Positions 21,938 through 34,179 of a stretch of 64,000 bases of DNA are shown here, piece by piece. Location: NCBI GenBank assembly GCA_949825045.1, contig OX463815.1, forward strand, positions 16,051,231 to 16,115,230, read 5' to 3'. A program made the translations under genes and the position numbers. The stretch's first letter is position 1. Every line of letters begins with the position of its first letter. The stretch is from Argyresthia goedartella (Eukaryota; Arthropoda; Insecta; Lepidoptera; Argyresthiidae). The notes beneath the pieces are model-generated. The model searched no databases and had not been told where the DNA came from. It saw only the letters and a program-made list of their open reading frames with translations.

Positions 21938-22345
21938 TTAGTGAATCACAGTGGGGACCCCATATAGAAAAATTATCTGGTTGATTAAGTTCTGCGACTT
22001 ACGCTGTTAGGACCATCAGTCAAAATACAGATGTGGCTACAGCTGCGCTTGTCAATTTTAGTAACTTTAATAGTGTCATGTCGTATGGTATTTTATTGTG
22101 AGGGAAAGCAACGGATATCCAACCTATTTTTATATTATAGGATAGACCTATTCCAGAAATTTACAATTTCATAAAAGAAATTGACATACTTATTGTAGCA
22201 AGTCAATTTATTTTCGAAAATATTATGTTTGTAGGCTAGAACCTGCGAACATATTCCAAAATTAGCGACAGCTGTAATTTTAACCTAAGAAATGATCACA
22301 GGTTATTTGCTCCCCGGTTTAGACTCGCGAAAGTTACCAATTAAA
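21938..22345 (+). pseudogene. Decayed jockey-like LINE, C-terminal part
   Basis: It reads QWGPHIEKLSG, then YAVRTISQNTDVATAALVNF and NSVMSYGILL, then (after a stop replacing Trp) GKATDIQPI, EIDILIVASQFIFENIM, and near 22,295 NLRNDHRLFAPRFRLAKVTN. These are in the order of the post-active-site region of jockey-like LINEs and continue the remnant at 19,735-20,460. Confidence 0.8.
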
Positions 22346-22349
22346 TAAA

Positions 22350-23640
22350 TAAATATTAGAGGACAATCTTACAAAAATCTACCTAGGCCTATAGTAAGCT
22401 CAACAAGGCTTGTGTTATGGGTACTAGACGACGATATATTTAATAGAGATAATTACTTACGTAAATACATAGAAAACATCCAATAGGTACTAAGAAACAA
22501 ATATTCATGCTCATCACACAAATATTTGCCCTTACCGATATTCGATTCCAGGACCGTCAGCTTCGTAGGAGGGTCAATACCCGCTAGGCTAAACCGGTCG
22601 TCAATTCCTTCAAGGGTTAAGTTAAGGCATTCTCTACTACAACAAGATTTGCAGATTTTGAAATCGCAATTTGAGAAAGTTTCAAACTATGTAAAAATAA
22701 CCTTATGCCAAAAGGGATACTATGATAGGTATCCAAGAATATTTCAAGTATATTTGTTATTATTATCTAGGTACATACATTTTCGATTTAACTTTAATAA
22801 CCATCATTAGGTATAGATAGACCTCGCTAAGTTTTTAGGCCTGGAGGGGGCACCAGCGCAGGGGTATTGGGTACAAGAGAAATGCATTCATGGACGAGAG
22901 AGAGAGGTAAGAGGTTGCTCACAGGCCAAGAAACCTTACGGTGCGGGCCCACGCTCCTTAAAGAAACTGTTTTAAATCTCATCAACTGCAATTTCCGGGC
23001 ACATTTATTTCTGCACACTATTCAACATTGCAAAGGAAATCAAAAGAAACCGCATTGTAGTAGCAGAGTAGTAGCAAATGCCGGGCGCCTGTGAACTTCG
23101 AACGGCAAACATTCGTTTCGGCGCTGCTGTGCGGTGCGTGCCGTCTGGCAGTCAGGCGCTCGACGCACGCAAAGGTCGCGGTCTTTACCGATTAATGGCA
23201 GAATGTGCGCCCTATAGACCTGCGCTTTATTGCCCCTCCGCCCTGACTCGCCAATCGGCTCTTGACCTAAATCGTGCGCCAAGGTTGAAGAAAAGCCGGC
23301 TTTGACCTACGAATGTAAACTTAGAGGTAGAGGTTATTCAGAGACGGGTATTATGATACGGAATAGAAGGGCGATTATTAGCCCACTAACTGATTCCCTT
23401 TTATCGTTTCCCATATGATATAGCGTCTAATTGTCATTATTTCGGAAAAATAATTAATAAAAGCTACCCAGTACACAATTAATGCAGCTGCCATTATCGA
23501 AACTAAATTCAAAAAAAATTGCAATGCTGTTGGTACAGTTAAGTAAGGGTTTCCATTGCAATTTATTATTTAAATCGCCATTCGGGTCGTAAATCTGAGA
23601 AAATTCTGTTTCGAAATCGTATATTTATTCCTTTCACGTC
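22350..23640. other. Unassigned DNA with a GC-rich patch
   Basis: The patch at about 23,085-23,300 is clearly GC- and CpG-richer than its surroundings. It could be host regulatory DNA or an unrecognised repeat; I see no conserved protein in any frame. Confidence 0.35.
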
Positions 23641-23699
23641 CGCACCGAGTGTATCCTGCCCAGCTTTATCATAACAAAAGCTATAGGTTGGGTGGTTCT

Positions 23700-24008
23700 T
23701 TGGATTCCGTACCCGAAGGGTGCCAAACGGGACCCCATAACTTGGCCTCAGCAGCGGTCAGCGGGCTGTAGTCATGAAATGTGTATTTTAACATCCACCG
23801 CTATATAGCAAACCATTCAAATATGATCGGAGATTTCGCGGATTAACACATGGTTTTGGTGGCGCTATTCGTTCAGGGTTCGAACCCACGATCGAAAATA
23901 TTTTTATTTTTTTTTGTTTTATTATTTTTATTGCTTAAGTTTTCTTGTACATACCAAACTTGGCACGGAACCCTTCGTGTGCGAGTCTAATCCGAACTTG
24001 ACCGATTT
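23700..24008 (+). repeat. Dispersed 'ggaaccctt' repeat, ends only, with foreign middle
   Basis: The start 'ttccgtacccgaagggt' (23,704) and the end 'cggaacccttcgtgtgcgag' (about 23,965) match the ends of the repeat at 51,251-51,662. The roughly 200 bp between them is different sequence. Confidence 0.6.
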
Positions 24009-24009
24009 A

Positions 24010-25720
24010 ACTAGTTTCTAAATAAAAATACGAAATATATTTTTACCCAATACTTAAAAACTTTTGAAGATCATTTGATTTTAAATCCATAAATGCCTAT
24101 GTATTTATAATATGAACCACCTTTTGAAATTAATTATGAACAAGCAATGATAAATAATCCTTTAACATACTTGGTAGATGTTGCGGTGGACCCTTTAAAC
24201 ATCAGCGAACCATTTCGTAGTAGATGAAAATCGATCGCTTTTCCGGGGGGTAATTTGGGGTCACGGTTTTTTTTTATTCGTTTTATGGTGGTCAATATTA
24301 AGCATTGTCGGTTAAAAATCGCAAAAGTAGTAAAATATGTCCGTTACAGTTCTTTTTTGTTATATCTATACTAGTGTTTTTCCATGTTTTACTCTCTTCT
24401 TCTTTGGATCATCCAAAACACACAAAAATACCACCGTATGCGCCATCTTGGTTGAACTATTCTCACGAATTTGTCGCGATTTTCAGCAAAAAGCATTTTT
24501 TGGTGTCGAAAATTCGGTCGACTAACTTTGAGATCGGCTTACAATGCTGCTTGAAGTTACAAAGAGAAATTTTGACAGGAATCAAACCATGATACTATTG
24601 GCTATGCTCTAAAATGGATTCAATAAATGTTCCCATTAAAAAAATATGAGAGATTTTTGGTAGAAAGATCATGAGGTAAGCATGTGTCCTTTAATTTATT
24701 GAGGACTAAATCATTTTATCTTTAATTTGTTGGCTCGATCCCCTATTTAATTTCTTTAGTTTATATTTAATTTCTTTACACGGAAAAATAAGTGATTTCT
24801 TAACCCCTCGAATATTTTTATTTAATGTATAATGAGCTCGTTTTTGGTATAATATTTTAGTTAATAGCTGCTGCAACTCACGGACTGTATATGGGCCTAG
24901 TGAGAGCGTTTAATATTCCAGAAAGACATTAAGATGTCGAAAATTTCTCAACATCTTTCGTATGCCTTATTACGAAGTAAGTTAAGAGATCAAAGTGGAA
25001 AGAAGAGGAAAGTTTTCGTTTCTATGTTCTAGAGTTACTTTTAAAGTGGTACTGAAATCAAAAAAGTGGATAGATATTAGTGATGAATATCATCACGTTT
25101 CTGTATTTTTCTGGACCTACTCCTCTTCTATAAGTCACCTTATTTGCGATCCCCTGACCATCACATCTACGACATGACAGCAATTTTTAGTCACCTTTTC
25201 AGGTAATAGCTTCTTTTTGCTCAAATTTGGCCGTATTGTGGTCTTCACCCTCTTTAAATACGATCATTAGAACATAAACACTCGTAATTACAAAGGGCAA
25301 CAAGGAATAAAAATTGTTTTACTCAAATGTGTTCGGTTAATTTGCAGGGATAATTAACTTTTATGGCCTCCTTCCTCGCTTGCCATGTTAGTCCAGCCTT
25401 GGGGGTGGATGCTTCGGCTAAGAGTCGTGCAGCTCACAGAGTAAACTGTCCCATACACTTGAATGGATTGGTTTTTAAGAGATCGTAAAAGGTCCCATAG
25501 TCTGAATTATATCTAAGAAGATCTCATCTGTAATTCATGGACTAAGCACTAAAGAAAAACACCTTAACATCGACACAAACAAAAACCTAATCTAGCCATA
25601 ATGCCATGCGGTGTAGTGTAACCATCATGATGACAAACTGTTTATGAAGTGACAATGAATCGATCTTCCTCTATTGGTTAATCTGCTCACAAAATCACTG
25701 ACCATGATTTACAAACGGGG
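24010..25720. other. Unassigned AT-rich DNA
   Basis: No gene recognised. A 95-codon frame at 24,305-24,592 begins with a hydrophobic stretch but resembles nothing I know. Confidence 0.35.
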
Positions 25721-25929
25721 TGTGCCGGTCGACTATGTTAGTCATATTTCCACGTAATGTTAAGATAAGTTGACGACCGTCACAGATAAGGTATTCATCA
25801 CGTAGTTTTGTAGTAAGTTGTATATAAGCTTAGTATTAACTATAATAAATTAGTCTAGTACTTACGCGCATCTCAAGACTTTACTTTACTCCCGAAGATG
25901 TCGCTCTCCTTATAATTGCCTCTGGCAAA
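25721..25929 (+). mobile_element. Solo-LTR-like element, copy 1
   Basis: A 209-bp unit starts tgtgccggtcgactatg and ends attgcctctggcaaa, flanked by cgggg on both sides (5-bp duplication). It has LTR order: a TATATAAG box at 25,821, an AATAAA at 25,844, then a U5-like stretch. The same unit is at 45,499-45,751 in reverse. No internal coding region is present. Confidence 0.65.
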
Positions 25930-26019
25930 CGGGGAATAATAAAACGACCGAATTAAAAACTAATGAGCGAATGACCAAGAACAGCAGAATTTCCTGAAAT
26001 GTGCGAAAAAAAACTGAAT

Positions 26020-26365
26020 TGCGTGACAAAATTAATTATTTGCGCGGCTAAATTACTGAATGGTTTAGCTACCGATCACTGCCTGATAAGGCGGTCTGGG
26101 TGAAGAGGTGGGTCAGGGTAGGTGAATTACAAAGGGGTGAGCGCAGCGAAGCCCTCTTTATCCTTCTTGTTAGGTTGAACAAGAACAACAAAATCCAACT
26201 CTTGTTTAGTATTTTATTTAGTTAGTTAGTATAGTTTTAGTTATTTAATTTTGAAGTTGCGGTTTTCAGATTTCTAGTCGCGCAATTCAGTAATTTTGTC
26301 AGACGAAGCCAGTATGTCTAGTCGCGCTCATTTTTTGTCAATATTCAGTAATTCAGTGAGGCAAA
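26020..26365. mobile_element. Core-hairpin MITE, gcgcggctaaattactga-end subfamily
   Basis: Left arm acaaaattaattatttgcgc (then ggctaaattactga) is mirrored by gtcgcgcaattcagtaattt...gtcag near 26,277-26,303. The middle holds the shared core (ggtgagcgcagcgaagccct, ttaggttgaacaagaacaac). Confidence 0.65.
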
Positions 26366-26900
26366 ACCAGTATGTTAGCCAAACAAAAAGTGGATTTACA
26401 GTCATACGTTTAAATACTTAAAAAACTTATTCAAAACTTAATCTCCAGAAGGTGAATCAATCTTTTAGTGTTACTGTGGCCGCATTTAGTGATAACAGAT
26501 AAACCAAGTATTTCATTATGAGAGCTTAGGCAATCGTATCGTATAGAAAGTTGGCGAGTAATGAGATAGCAACGCGTGTGGAAAATTAAGGTGTAACCTT
26601 GTTAACCCACAAACCTTCTCCATTAAATGTGACTTAGAAATCAAAACGAGTAGACAAGTTACCTTTTTAGGGTTCCTCAAAAAGTAAAAAAGGAACCCTT
26701 ATAGGCTTATAGGATCACACTCGTGTCCGTCCGACCGTCTGTCACAGGCACTTTTCTCAGAAACTATATAGTGTCATGGAATTTGCTGCAAAAATACTCA
26801 TTCCGATAACCGCAATATAATTCAAGTCTAATATAAAAAAATATTGCCTACAAAAAAGTGCAGAGGAAATGACAAAAAGAAAATGTAGGGTAGAGTATCG

Positions 26901-27304
26901 TTAAAAAACCGGTCAAGTGCGAGTCTAAATCGCGCACGAAGGGTTCCGTACCACCGTTCAATGGAAGCGATGATGTGGAGTGAAGAGTTTGGATTTTACA
27001 CAGCAATATATTGTTTACAAAGTTATTGGTGCGGTTACTTTCACACCCCATGTACGTAACCAGGTGCATCCATAAGTTTTGTATGTGGTATTGAAAGAAT
27101 TGTTGTATGGGAGCCCCCTTAAATATTTCTTTTATCCTGTTTTTTAGTATTTTTTGTTATAGCGGCAACATAAATACATAATCTGTGAAAATTTCAACTC
27201 TCTAGCTAGCTAGGTTCTTGAGATACAGCCTGGTGACAGACGGACGGACGGACGGACGGACGGACAGCGGAGTCTTAGTAATAGGGTCCCGTTTGGAACC
27301 CTAA
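26901..27304 (-). repeat. Dispersed 'ggaaccctt' repeat, full copy
   Basis: Read on the minus strand it runs from tttagggttccaaacgggac through (gtcc)n and a 'ctgtatctcaagaacctag' block to cggaacccttcgtgcgcg and a poly-T end. It is nearly identical to the plus-strand copy at 51,251-51,662, including the gacgg microsatellite (27,238-27,266). A shorter unrelated 'ggaaccctt' repeat precedes it at 26,665-26,790. Confidence 0.8.
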
Positions 27305-27519
27305 AAAAGATCTTTATAAACTTTTTAAAAATATATTTTATAGTGATAAAGTACTTCAGAACTTATGATAAAAAATGCAAAAAATAACCATTCTTCCCGC
27401 ATCTCTGAAAAATTAAGAAAACTCTCTCTCTCGTGTAAAATTATGAAAAAATACAGAGTATAGAACTTAAGTTAAAGATTACAGGAAAACCTACCCGGTA
27501 TTGCCGAGGTTTTTTCTTT

Positions 27520-27712
27520 ATCTGTAAAACCATATACAAACTTATAAATGGTTACGTACATGAAGTATGAAAGTAATAACTTTGTAAACAACATTTTGCT
27601 ACCTATGTAAAATTCAAACTATTCCCTCCACATCATCCCTACCATTGTACGGTGGTACTGGTACGGAACCCATCGTGCGCGAGTCTGACTCGCACTTCAC
27701 CGGTTTTTATTA
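27520..27712 (+). repeat. Dispersed 'ggaaccctt' repeat, 3' part
   Basis: It matches the second half of the full copies (atacaaacttataaatgg, then ggttacgtacatg, ending cgcgagtctgactcgcactt). It is opposite in orientation to its neighbour at 26,901-27,304. Confidence 0.75.
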
Positions 27713-27714
27713 AA

Positions 27715-28180
27715 CATTGTTACCCTTTTTATTAGCATTGCAATCAATTACAATCTCAGCAATAGCCCTTTAATGGCTCCTAATTTCGTACGCTTTAAAC
27801 CACACAGCTAGGGCATTCAGATGTTATTAGAAGAAATAAAGTAGTAAATGCGTCTCTATATAAAAGTCTTATCGAAATACTGAAATGAGCTGCTCCAGAT
27901 GAAATCAAACGATTTAAACGCATGATTTCAATGCATGACGCAAAAACACCATAATAAATAGCCTTCCCGTCAACTTCAGGTTAACGTGTGCTAAAACAAA
28001 ATATTAACTCCTGTCTTAGTTTATAATCAACAGCTAAAAACTCCGAGAATTTAAGGTTTATTTCATTCTAATAACGCATTCCAGTTTCCAACGAAACTCC
28101 CACCTACATTCTACAATACCGTCAGTGAAACTTTCTAAGTTGGGGATAACTTGTGATTTCATCTGGATTCTTATCTCGCA
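27715..28180. other. Putative upstream region of the exon at 28,345
   Basis: AT-rich; no TATA box stands out. Initiator-like tcagt occurs at 28,119 and gcagt at 28,179. The transcription start cannot be fixed from sequence. Confidence 0.3.
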
Positions 28181-28275
28181 GTGCAAGAGGTGGGGTTATT
28201 GGAGTTCGGCGAAAGTGGACGCCTTACAAATCGTGACCAAGAGTCAGCAGCAGAGTTCATCCGAAAAGTGCAACT

Positions 28276-28302
28276 ATGTTAGTGGTTTACTGTGTTAGTT
28301 GA
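28276..28302 (+). promoter_or_regulatory. Short upstream ORF before the candidate dunce exon
   Basis: ATG TTA ... AGT TGA gives eight codons and a stop. It is in the same frame as the main ATG at 28,345 and closes 42 bases before it. If this is 5' UTR, it could lower initiation at the main start. Confidence 0.35.
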
Positions 28303-28344
28303 AGTGGTCGGGGGCTGAAGTGCGGGGCGAGAGGGGGTGGCGCG

Positions 28345-28490
28345 ATGAGTCGTCACCTACGCGTGCCTGAGTTGCGGGTCAGCGGTGCGCCGGCGCAGGA
28401 CGAGGCCGACGACCCGCCAGCGGCGCTGCCGCATTACGCTTCGCTGCAGCTCGCCTCGATACCGAGACGAAGGCACTCCTGGATATGCGG
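28345..28490 (+). CDS. dnc: Candidate isoform-specific first coding exon of cAMP phosphodiesterase PDE4 (dunce)
   Basis: The ATG at 28,345 opens a 48-codon frame that begins MSRHLRVPEL and ends IPRRRHSWIC plus two bases, immediately followed by GTGAGT (donor at 28,491, phase 2). An in-frame TGA at 28,300 and no other ATG support this start. The end matches the isoform-specific N-terminus of vertebrate PDE4D3 (FPFRRHSWIC), which is also encoded by a first exon ending at this motif, and RRHS is a protein kinase A site there. PDE4/dunce hydrolyses cAMP; this exon would supply only the regulatory N-terminus, with the catalytic domain far downstream. Codons are GC-rich, unlike the surrounding DNA, as expected for a host exon. 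No downstream exon is seen in the window, consistent with the very long introns of dunce. Identity rests on a short motif. Confidence 0.62.
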
Positions 28491-29006
28491 GTGAGTTTGA
28501 CGGAGTTGATGACTATGTCCTCCACGTCAGAGAGATTGCAAATCAACGTAGGAGTTTATTGAGCATTTCTAACGCTGGTGTGACCGGATCGCTCTTCGTG
28601 TCCAGTTTTTTATTAAATATAACATAATATATGTATAACACACCTTCGGTAGACGATAGTGGTAACGTCGGAGAATGAAAAGGATGTTGTGGTGTGAGTT
28701 TAGAATTTGTGACTGAGGAGACCAGATCTGCAGATTTGCTATACGAGCTATTCTCAGCTCCCAACTGCATTACCTCTGGTTTGCTGTTTTCCACTTGAAA
28801 TGAACATGATCGACGATTACTAAATGTGTCCTATAATGAAATATACATATATTTATCGTTATATTTTTGTGCCTAACAAAATGAGTCACCACGCAAGGCC
28901 GTTTCCGGCAATGAAAACGGCACTATCTAAATCTAGAAGAAATCGCCCCTTAATGCAATGGGCCCGTAGAATTTATTGCCAACCTTGCGTGGCCAATTGG
29001 ACAAAG

Positions 29007-29115
29007 ATATTAAGTGACAGATAGCTATGAATTGATGGCTATTCTTATGCAACAAATCCCGTAACGTTTATTGCATAAGAATAGCCATCGATTCATAGCT
29101 ATCGTCACTTAATAT
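29007..29115. repeat. Long hairpin, about 45-bp arms
   Basis: The left arm atattaagtgacagatagct...attcttatgcaa (29,007-29,052) pairs with the right arm ttgcataagaatagcc...gtcacttaatatt (29,071-29,115) with few mismatches and an 18-base loop. It resembles a foldback MITE or a hairpin RNA precursor. Confidence 0.85.
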
Positions 29116-31032
29116 TTTTGACCGATATATTTGATTATTTGGCGGCAATTAAATGCTGATTGACATCATGATTTACAATTCTTACCTAATTTAAATAAAT
29201 ATGTGCTGAAATTGCAGCCTTAATATGGACATGGGGACAAAAATATAAAATTGTTTTAAATCATGGTGATATAGAGCGGCTATACAGTAACTTACTTAGA
29301 TTAACAGTAAGGACTGTTTATCTCAGTACAGTGCATGTCCTTTTAGCTTTTCTGTCGGTCTTTAGAGCAGGCTTCGATTATTACCGAAAGTACACGAATT
29401 ATTGCTACTGCCCTTATCTGCAGAAACTTTTAGGAGCTGTTTAAAAAGTTAAGTCAACCTTAAAATTCAATCCAAATTAAGCTTTACCTCATTACATTTT
29501 AATCATTTTCAGTTAGATTAACGCATATTTGTTAGCCTGCTCAAAAAACCGACCACTGGGCTAAAAGGAAATGCACTGTTCCTTAAATGCAAGCTACAAA
29601 TGAAAATCATTTCACATTTGTTCGAATAGGAACAAAACGTGTCGAACCAGTTGTTCCACGCCGTCGCTGAGTTCTAGACGAGCAACTGAAAGACAAATAT
29701 TGCTTAATATTCATGAACAGTTGCTCGCATACAAAGGCCATCTTCCACTAGAGGCGAAAGATGAAAAAGCTAGAGGCCAAAATGGGAACCACCCTGCAAC
29801 TATGTCCCAGGTCACGGCCGTGGGCGGCGAATTTATTGCCTCAATAAGCCGCGATGACCCAATCAGATAGCTGTGACTACATTCCTCCCAGCGAGCTGTT
29901 CCGTGTGCAAGCAATTTCCCTCCTTCGTGGCCACTATTCTGTTCTGGGCTTGAGCGGCAACATTGAATGATGGGACGCGGAGGTAGTCGTTTTCATCGCT
30001 AAAAGTGTAAATAAGCCTCAAAGTAACGCGGTCGTCAGAAGCAGTAAAGGCATTAGCACAACAATGCCGGCTTCGCTAATGTTTAGCTCTCGGAGGCCTT
30101 GCCTATTGTTACCAGATCTCAGTCTTCAGGTTGTTTTTGTCGCGTGATAGTACGGCTTTTCTTAGATAGGGAAGCCAGCAAAACGAAAGGCTGCCTGCCT
30201 ATGCAGCAGATGGCTCTATTTTCTTTTTCTTTCGCAAATATCCTAGCACATTTAATTATTTTGGTGATTTTTTGGCTTTGTGCCGAAACCATTGAATTTG
30301 TTCAAAATATCTTTGAACAATTATGATACTTATTTTAACGTGGTTGTATATCCAGTGACATCTTTTACTCGGTTTAAGCTGCAAAGTAAAATCTCGACAT
30401 TACTGAAAAATTTGCATACATTTTTAATGAAACTTTGAATAACGCTTTGGGTTAAATAAAACGCTATACACAAAAGGTAAACTATACTTATTTAGGCAAT
30501 TTGAAACATATTCTAAGTAGTTATTCTACTTAATGAAGTGATGTATGAAAAATATGATTTTTATAGATAAAAAAACATAAAAAAGTTTAATATTTATAAC
30601 AACAATATACGTGCCATTTGCCCATTTTTGTAGCGTCTCCCAGAAACTATGAATGCGCTCTTTTTCTTATCGTCTCATCTATGGTCGAAAGGTAAGTGTT
30701 GCATCAGAGGAGTATTCGTCTATGAAGAACACGATTGATTGGCACTTAGCTATTCATCTCACTTTTCAAACAGCGATCGAAGTAGTTTATTTACCCAACA
30801 GGCTATGAGTGGTCTTCGTGATTGGTTACGATCCATATCTCGCACTTAGTATAGGCCTCCCAATCATGTCACCTCATTATAAGGGTACATACAGAAGTCT
30901 ACTTCTTAGAATACGAACTTACTCTACTTCTAACGACCACACTTAATTGATTAAATTTGGGAACTGAATTAATAAATTCATGAAAAAACTCTAACGCGAG
31001 CGCACTAGAGCCTTGCCTCCCTCTGTTACGCT
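29116..31032. other. Unassigned, probably intronic DNA
   Basis: A more balanced-composition patch at 29,730-29,960 stands out slightly. No repeat edge, coding motif or RNA gene recognised. Confidence 0.35.
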
Positions 31033-33955
31033 ATGTTTATATTGTTTATGTTCATAAAACCGATACATTGTTGTCGTGTACGAAATTGTAAACATACGCT
31101 CTGTGGACAGCACTGTATCAACTTTCCTCTGAACCGTCTCGGAATTCAATTTATTGTTCCATGTCCTGCCACAGACAGTGGGGCGAAGTTAACATTGTAT
31201 AACAGAACCGAATTGAGCCATCGACGCAGTAATTGGCAAAATTTTTTAAAAAATTTTTTTTTATTTGCTTTTTCAGTAAAATTTTATCATATTCAACCCT
31301 GTTCGATATATGCACTTTATAAAACTGTAGATATATTGGAGGTAGATTTGTTTTATTCCCTCTTATTGTATGTCTGTCGCCACAATTTGCCGGTCTATCT
31401 TTTGCTTAGGTTGGACTATGAACAGTATTTCGGGTAAAATAAGTTGTTGTCGTGCTGGAAAAAGGTAAGTTTTTGAATGTTATACTAAAATTCACAGATA
31501 TTTCTTGCAAGTTTCTATAATTTTGCTAATTGGGAAGGTTGCCTTTTATTTACATTATGCAACGGAATCTTCCATCTTTATTAATTTGTGAAAATGATAT
31601 CTTGTCAACTTTTGATGGAGGTGTTTTAAAGCTATCCTATCACTTTTTTCAGCTTGACTGGAGGATTGAAGGAAAAATATATCAAAAGCTTGCCTTAGAA
31701 AATAGCGACGTACAGAAGATGAGGAAATCAGTAAAGAAATAATTGTACCGTTGACTATCCAAATATCGATGGTTAGAAAAGCTAGAAGCTGCGCATTTTG
31801 AAGAGGAACAAAAGTATAGAAGATCTTCTGTTGGTAAGCAACACTGAAGACTCTCTGACCCGTCGGGCTCAAAACTTGCATTTTTTATGAGTAGCCTTAC
31901 CTAGGAAATATAAAACAAAGCATTTTCTACTCCGCCTTCTGTAGGGCAAAGCCTCTTTTTTGTCCCTAATCATTGGATTACGATGTATCTTATTGCATTA
32001 AATCCTCCCGTCATTGTTTTTCGAAGAATTTGATTTCTTTACGCAAGTTGTCTCGTCATGCTGTTGGAAAGTTGCGGAGGAAAGAAGATGTTATCTTAGT
32101 GGTGAATCCTCCTTCCTATTGAATCCCATTATCTCACCGCATCACTACTCCCAATTGATCTTTCCGTCCCTGTCAGGAGATCAGTGCGCAATTCTGCTTC
32201 TAATATACTGACCTCGGAATCCGTTTTCGGTAAATCTGGATCAAAAGTTATTTTCTGCTTTGTATGCTATTTATACAAATTGACTATTACAGACAGTATA
32301 AGTTTGTATATGGAAAAACAATTTATTTCTACATTACATAGTATGCTTACTATTTTATGTTCACTTGTCATATATTCACTATTTGTACATATTTTAGCCG
32401 GTCAACAATTCTTTTATTGTTGACTTAATTTACCTAGGTCCGTTGCTTTAAGAATCACAAAATTATAATAACTAAGTGGTACGATAAATATTGCGGCATT
32501 AAGTTAGTGCCACTTTAAATAAACTAACTGTGATGCAGCGAGCAGCTACGGAAGCTGCTACAGCAGAAGGTTTAATTTGCTTAGCTAATATAGACTTCAT
32601 GTTGCTCTAAAGTAATTTACTTCATATGTCCCTGCCGCAATGTGCTCCTCGCTCTGCTCCTCGCCAAGCCGCGATATTGCCCGCCTGGCCACAGACACAG
32701 ACTTCTCTAGTCGCGGAATTCATCGTGACGCCCAAAATTGCTATTGGTATATATTACCGCCCTTTTAGCCGGTCCTTTGACTCGTGCCAAAAAACCGACA
32801 AAATAGTGAGCGGTGGGCAGAACGAGGAGCAGAATGAGGAGCACACTACGTCTCTGCCTCCTTTCCTCGTCACTTCTGATACTGGACAAGTGTGTGGCAG
32901 GGGTAATACAAACACAAATCAGGATTGAATCCTAACGTCGAGTTGAACTGGCATAGGTTCACTGACACATGCAATTCGGTCGATGTGTATCACTCCAAAG
33001 CTACAATCTATATGAAAATAATTATATCGATATCGATACGAAAGTACATGGTTATACATATCGGTACACTCGTATAGATCTAAGGTGCCAAATTGGATAC
33101 TTATTGTAATATACCTCGTATATATACTCGTAATGGCGCATGACACTCTGTTCCAATTTCTTGCTTCCTATAAAATATGAAGACTGAATATAAAAGCTAC
33201 GGATCATCAGCTTGATGGAAGTGTCATTTTATGACTACGAAAACAACCCTTCGACGGTACTATAATCCGTCTTACAGACACTCCTGGCAATTAATCACTT
33301 TGCAAAAAATCACAATAAATTTGCATCCTGTAGCAGTAATTTGTCTTAGTATTGAATATAATATATATTTCAGCACTTTTCGAAGGTGTTGACTTCCAAA
33401 TATTTGGCTGAGAAATGCAGGAAATTCTTGGCAATGGAATGGTACTGTCAGTTTTTGATTAACGAAGAGATATAGAATATGTCACTCGGTACTTTTTACA
33501 TTGTAAACAAACCCTCCTAATCGAAAAAAAGTTTTGCAAACCAACTAATTAGGTAGACTGACAAATGACCTACTACAATGCCCCGAAGATTTTATCATGT
33601 TTTGTCCCACACATGCGCACTGAGAATTATAGTAGATAGTAATACGAAGGGGATAGGGCTGTGCGACATATTTGAATCTCTGCCACGAGTTATTCCTGTC
33701 TCCGCGAACGCACAAACACGCGGCGCTTCATGTGAGATATTATTAAATCTCAATATATTAATAAGCCGCAGAGGGCGCATTATACGATTATCGCCCAGTA
33801 GACACCAGTGACAAGGTGTCAATCTCTAAGCTCATCTGAAAACTATCCACCACCTAGTTGTAACCTCAGTGCGGGTTTTGCGACCACGCATGCAAAAATT
33901 GCAGGATGCAAGTACACTGCTAATTCGCATGTGAAGCTTATTGCGCAGAACTTTG
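31033..33955. other. Unassigned DNA with several open frames
   Basis: Frames of 134 codons (31,033-31,437), 70 (31,530-31,742) and 65 (32,014-32,211) are open but share no clear motif with known families. The first contains CRVRNCKHTLCGQHC, a Cys/His cluster that only loosely suggests a zinc-binding domain, and is followed by a donor-like ggtaagt at 31,464. They may be remnants of an old DNA transposon. Confidence 0.3.
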
Positions 33956-34079
33956 TAAAATTAGTCGTGGTTCAATGAGTCACCTGTGACCAACGCGACA
34001 GACAGTGACATATAACCGTGAATGTTGAGGAAGAGAGGACTTTGTGAAAAGACTACCGTGTCATCGGGTGTGTGAGAGA

Positions 34080-34170
34080 AGATTTCACGGTGCGGCCGCC
34101 GCGGGCGTCGTCTGCGTGCCGTGGGTCGCGCCGGCGCAGTTCGCTCACCACGCCTCGACTGATATAAACG
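34080..34170. promoter_or_regulatory. CpG-rich patch, possible promoter
   Basis: A short run with gcggccgccgcgggcg and cgcgccggcgcag is the most CpG-dense DNA in this part of the window. gatataaac at 34,161 is TATA-like for the plus strand. No coding exon is apparent, so a non-coding first exon or promoter is only a guess. Confidence 0.25.
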
Positions 34171-34179
34171 TCGATTCAA

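Noticed and set aside
26848..27069. ORF shared with 51,496-51,693 (HLVTYM...NGGTEPFVRD)
   Set aside because: Both lie in copies of the same dispersed repeat, so similarity reflects the repeat and not a gene.
31033..31437. 134-codon ORF as a zinc-finger (THAP-like) gene
   Set aside because: Only a loose Cys/His cluster; spacing does not fit the family and no further domain follows.
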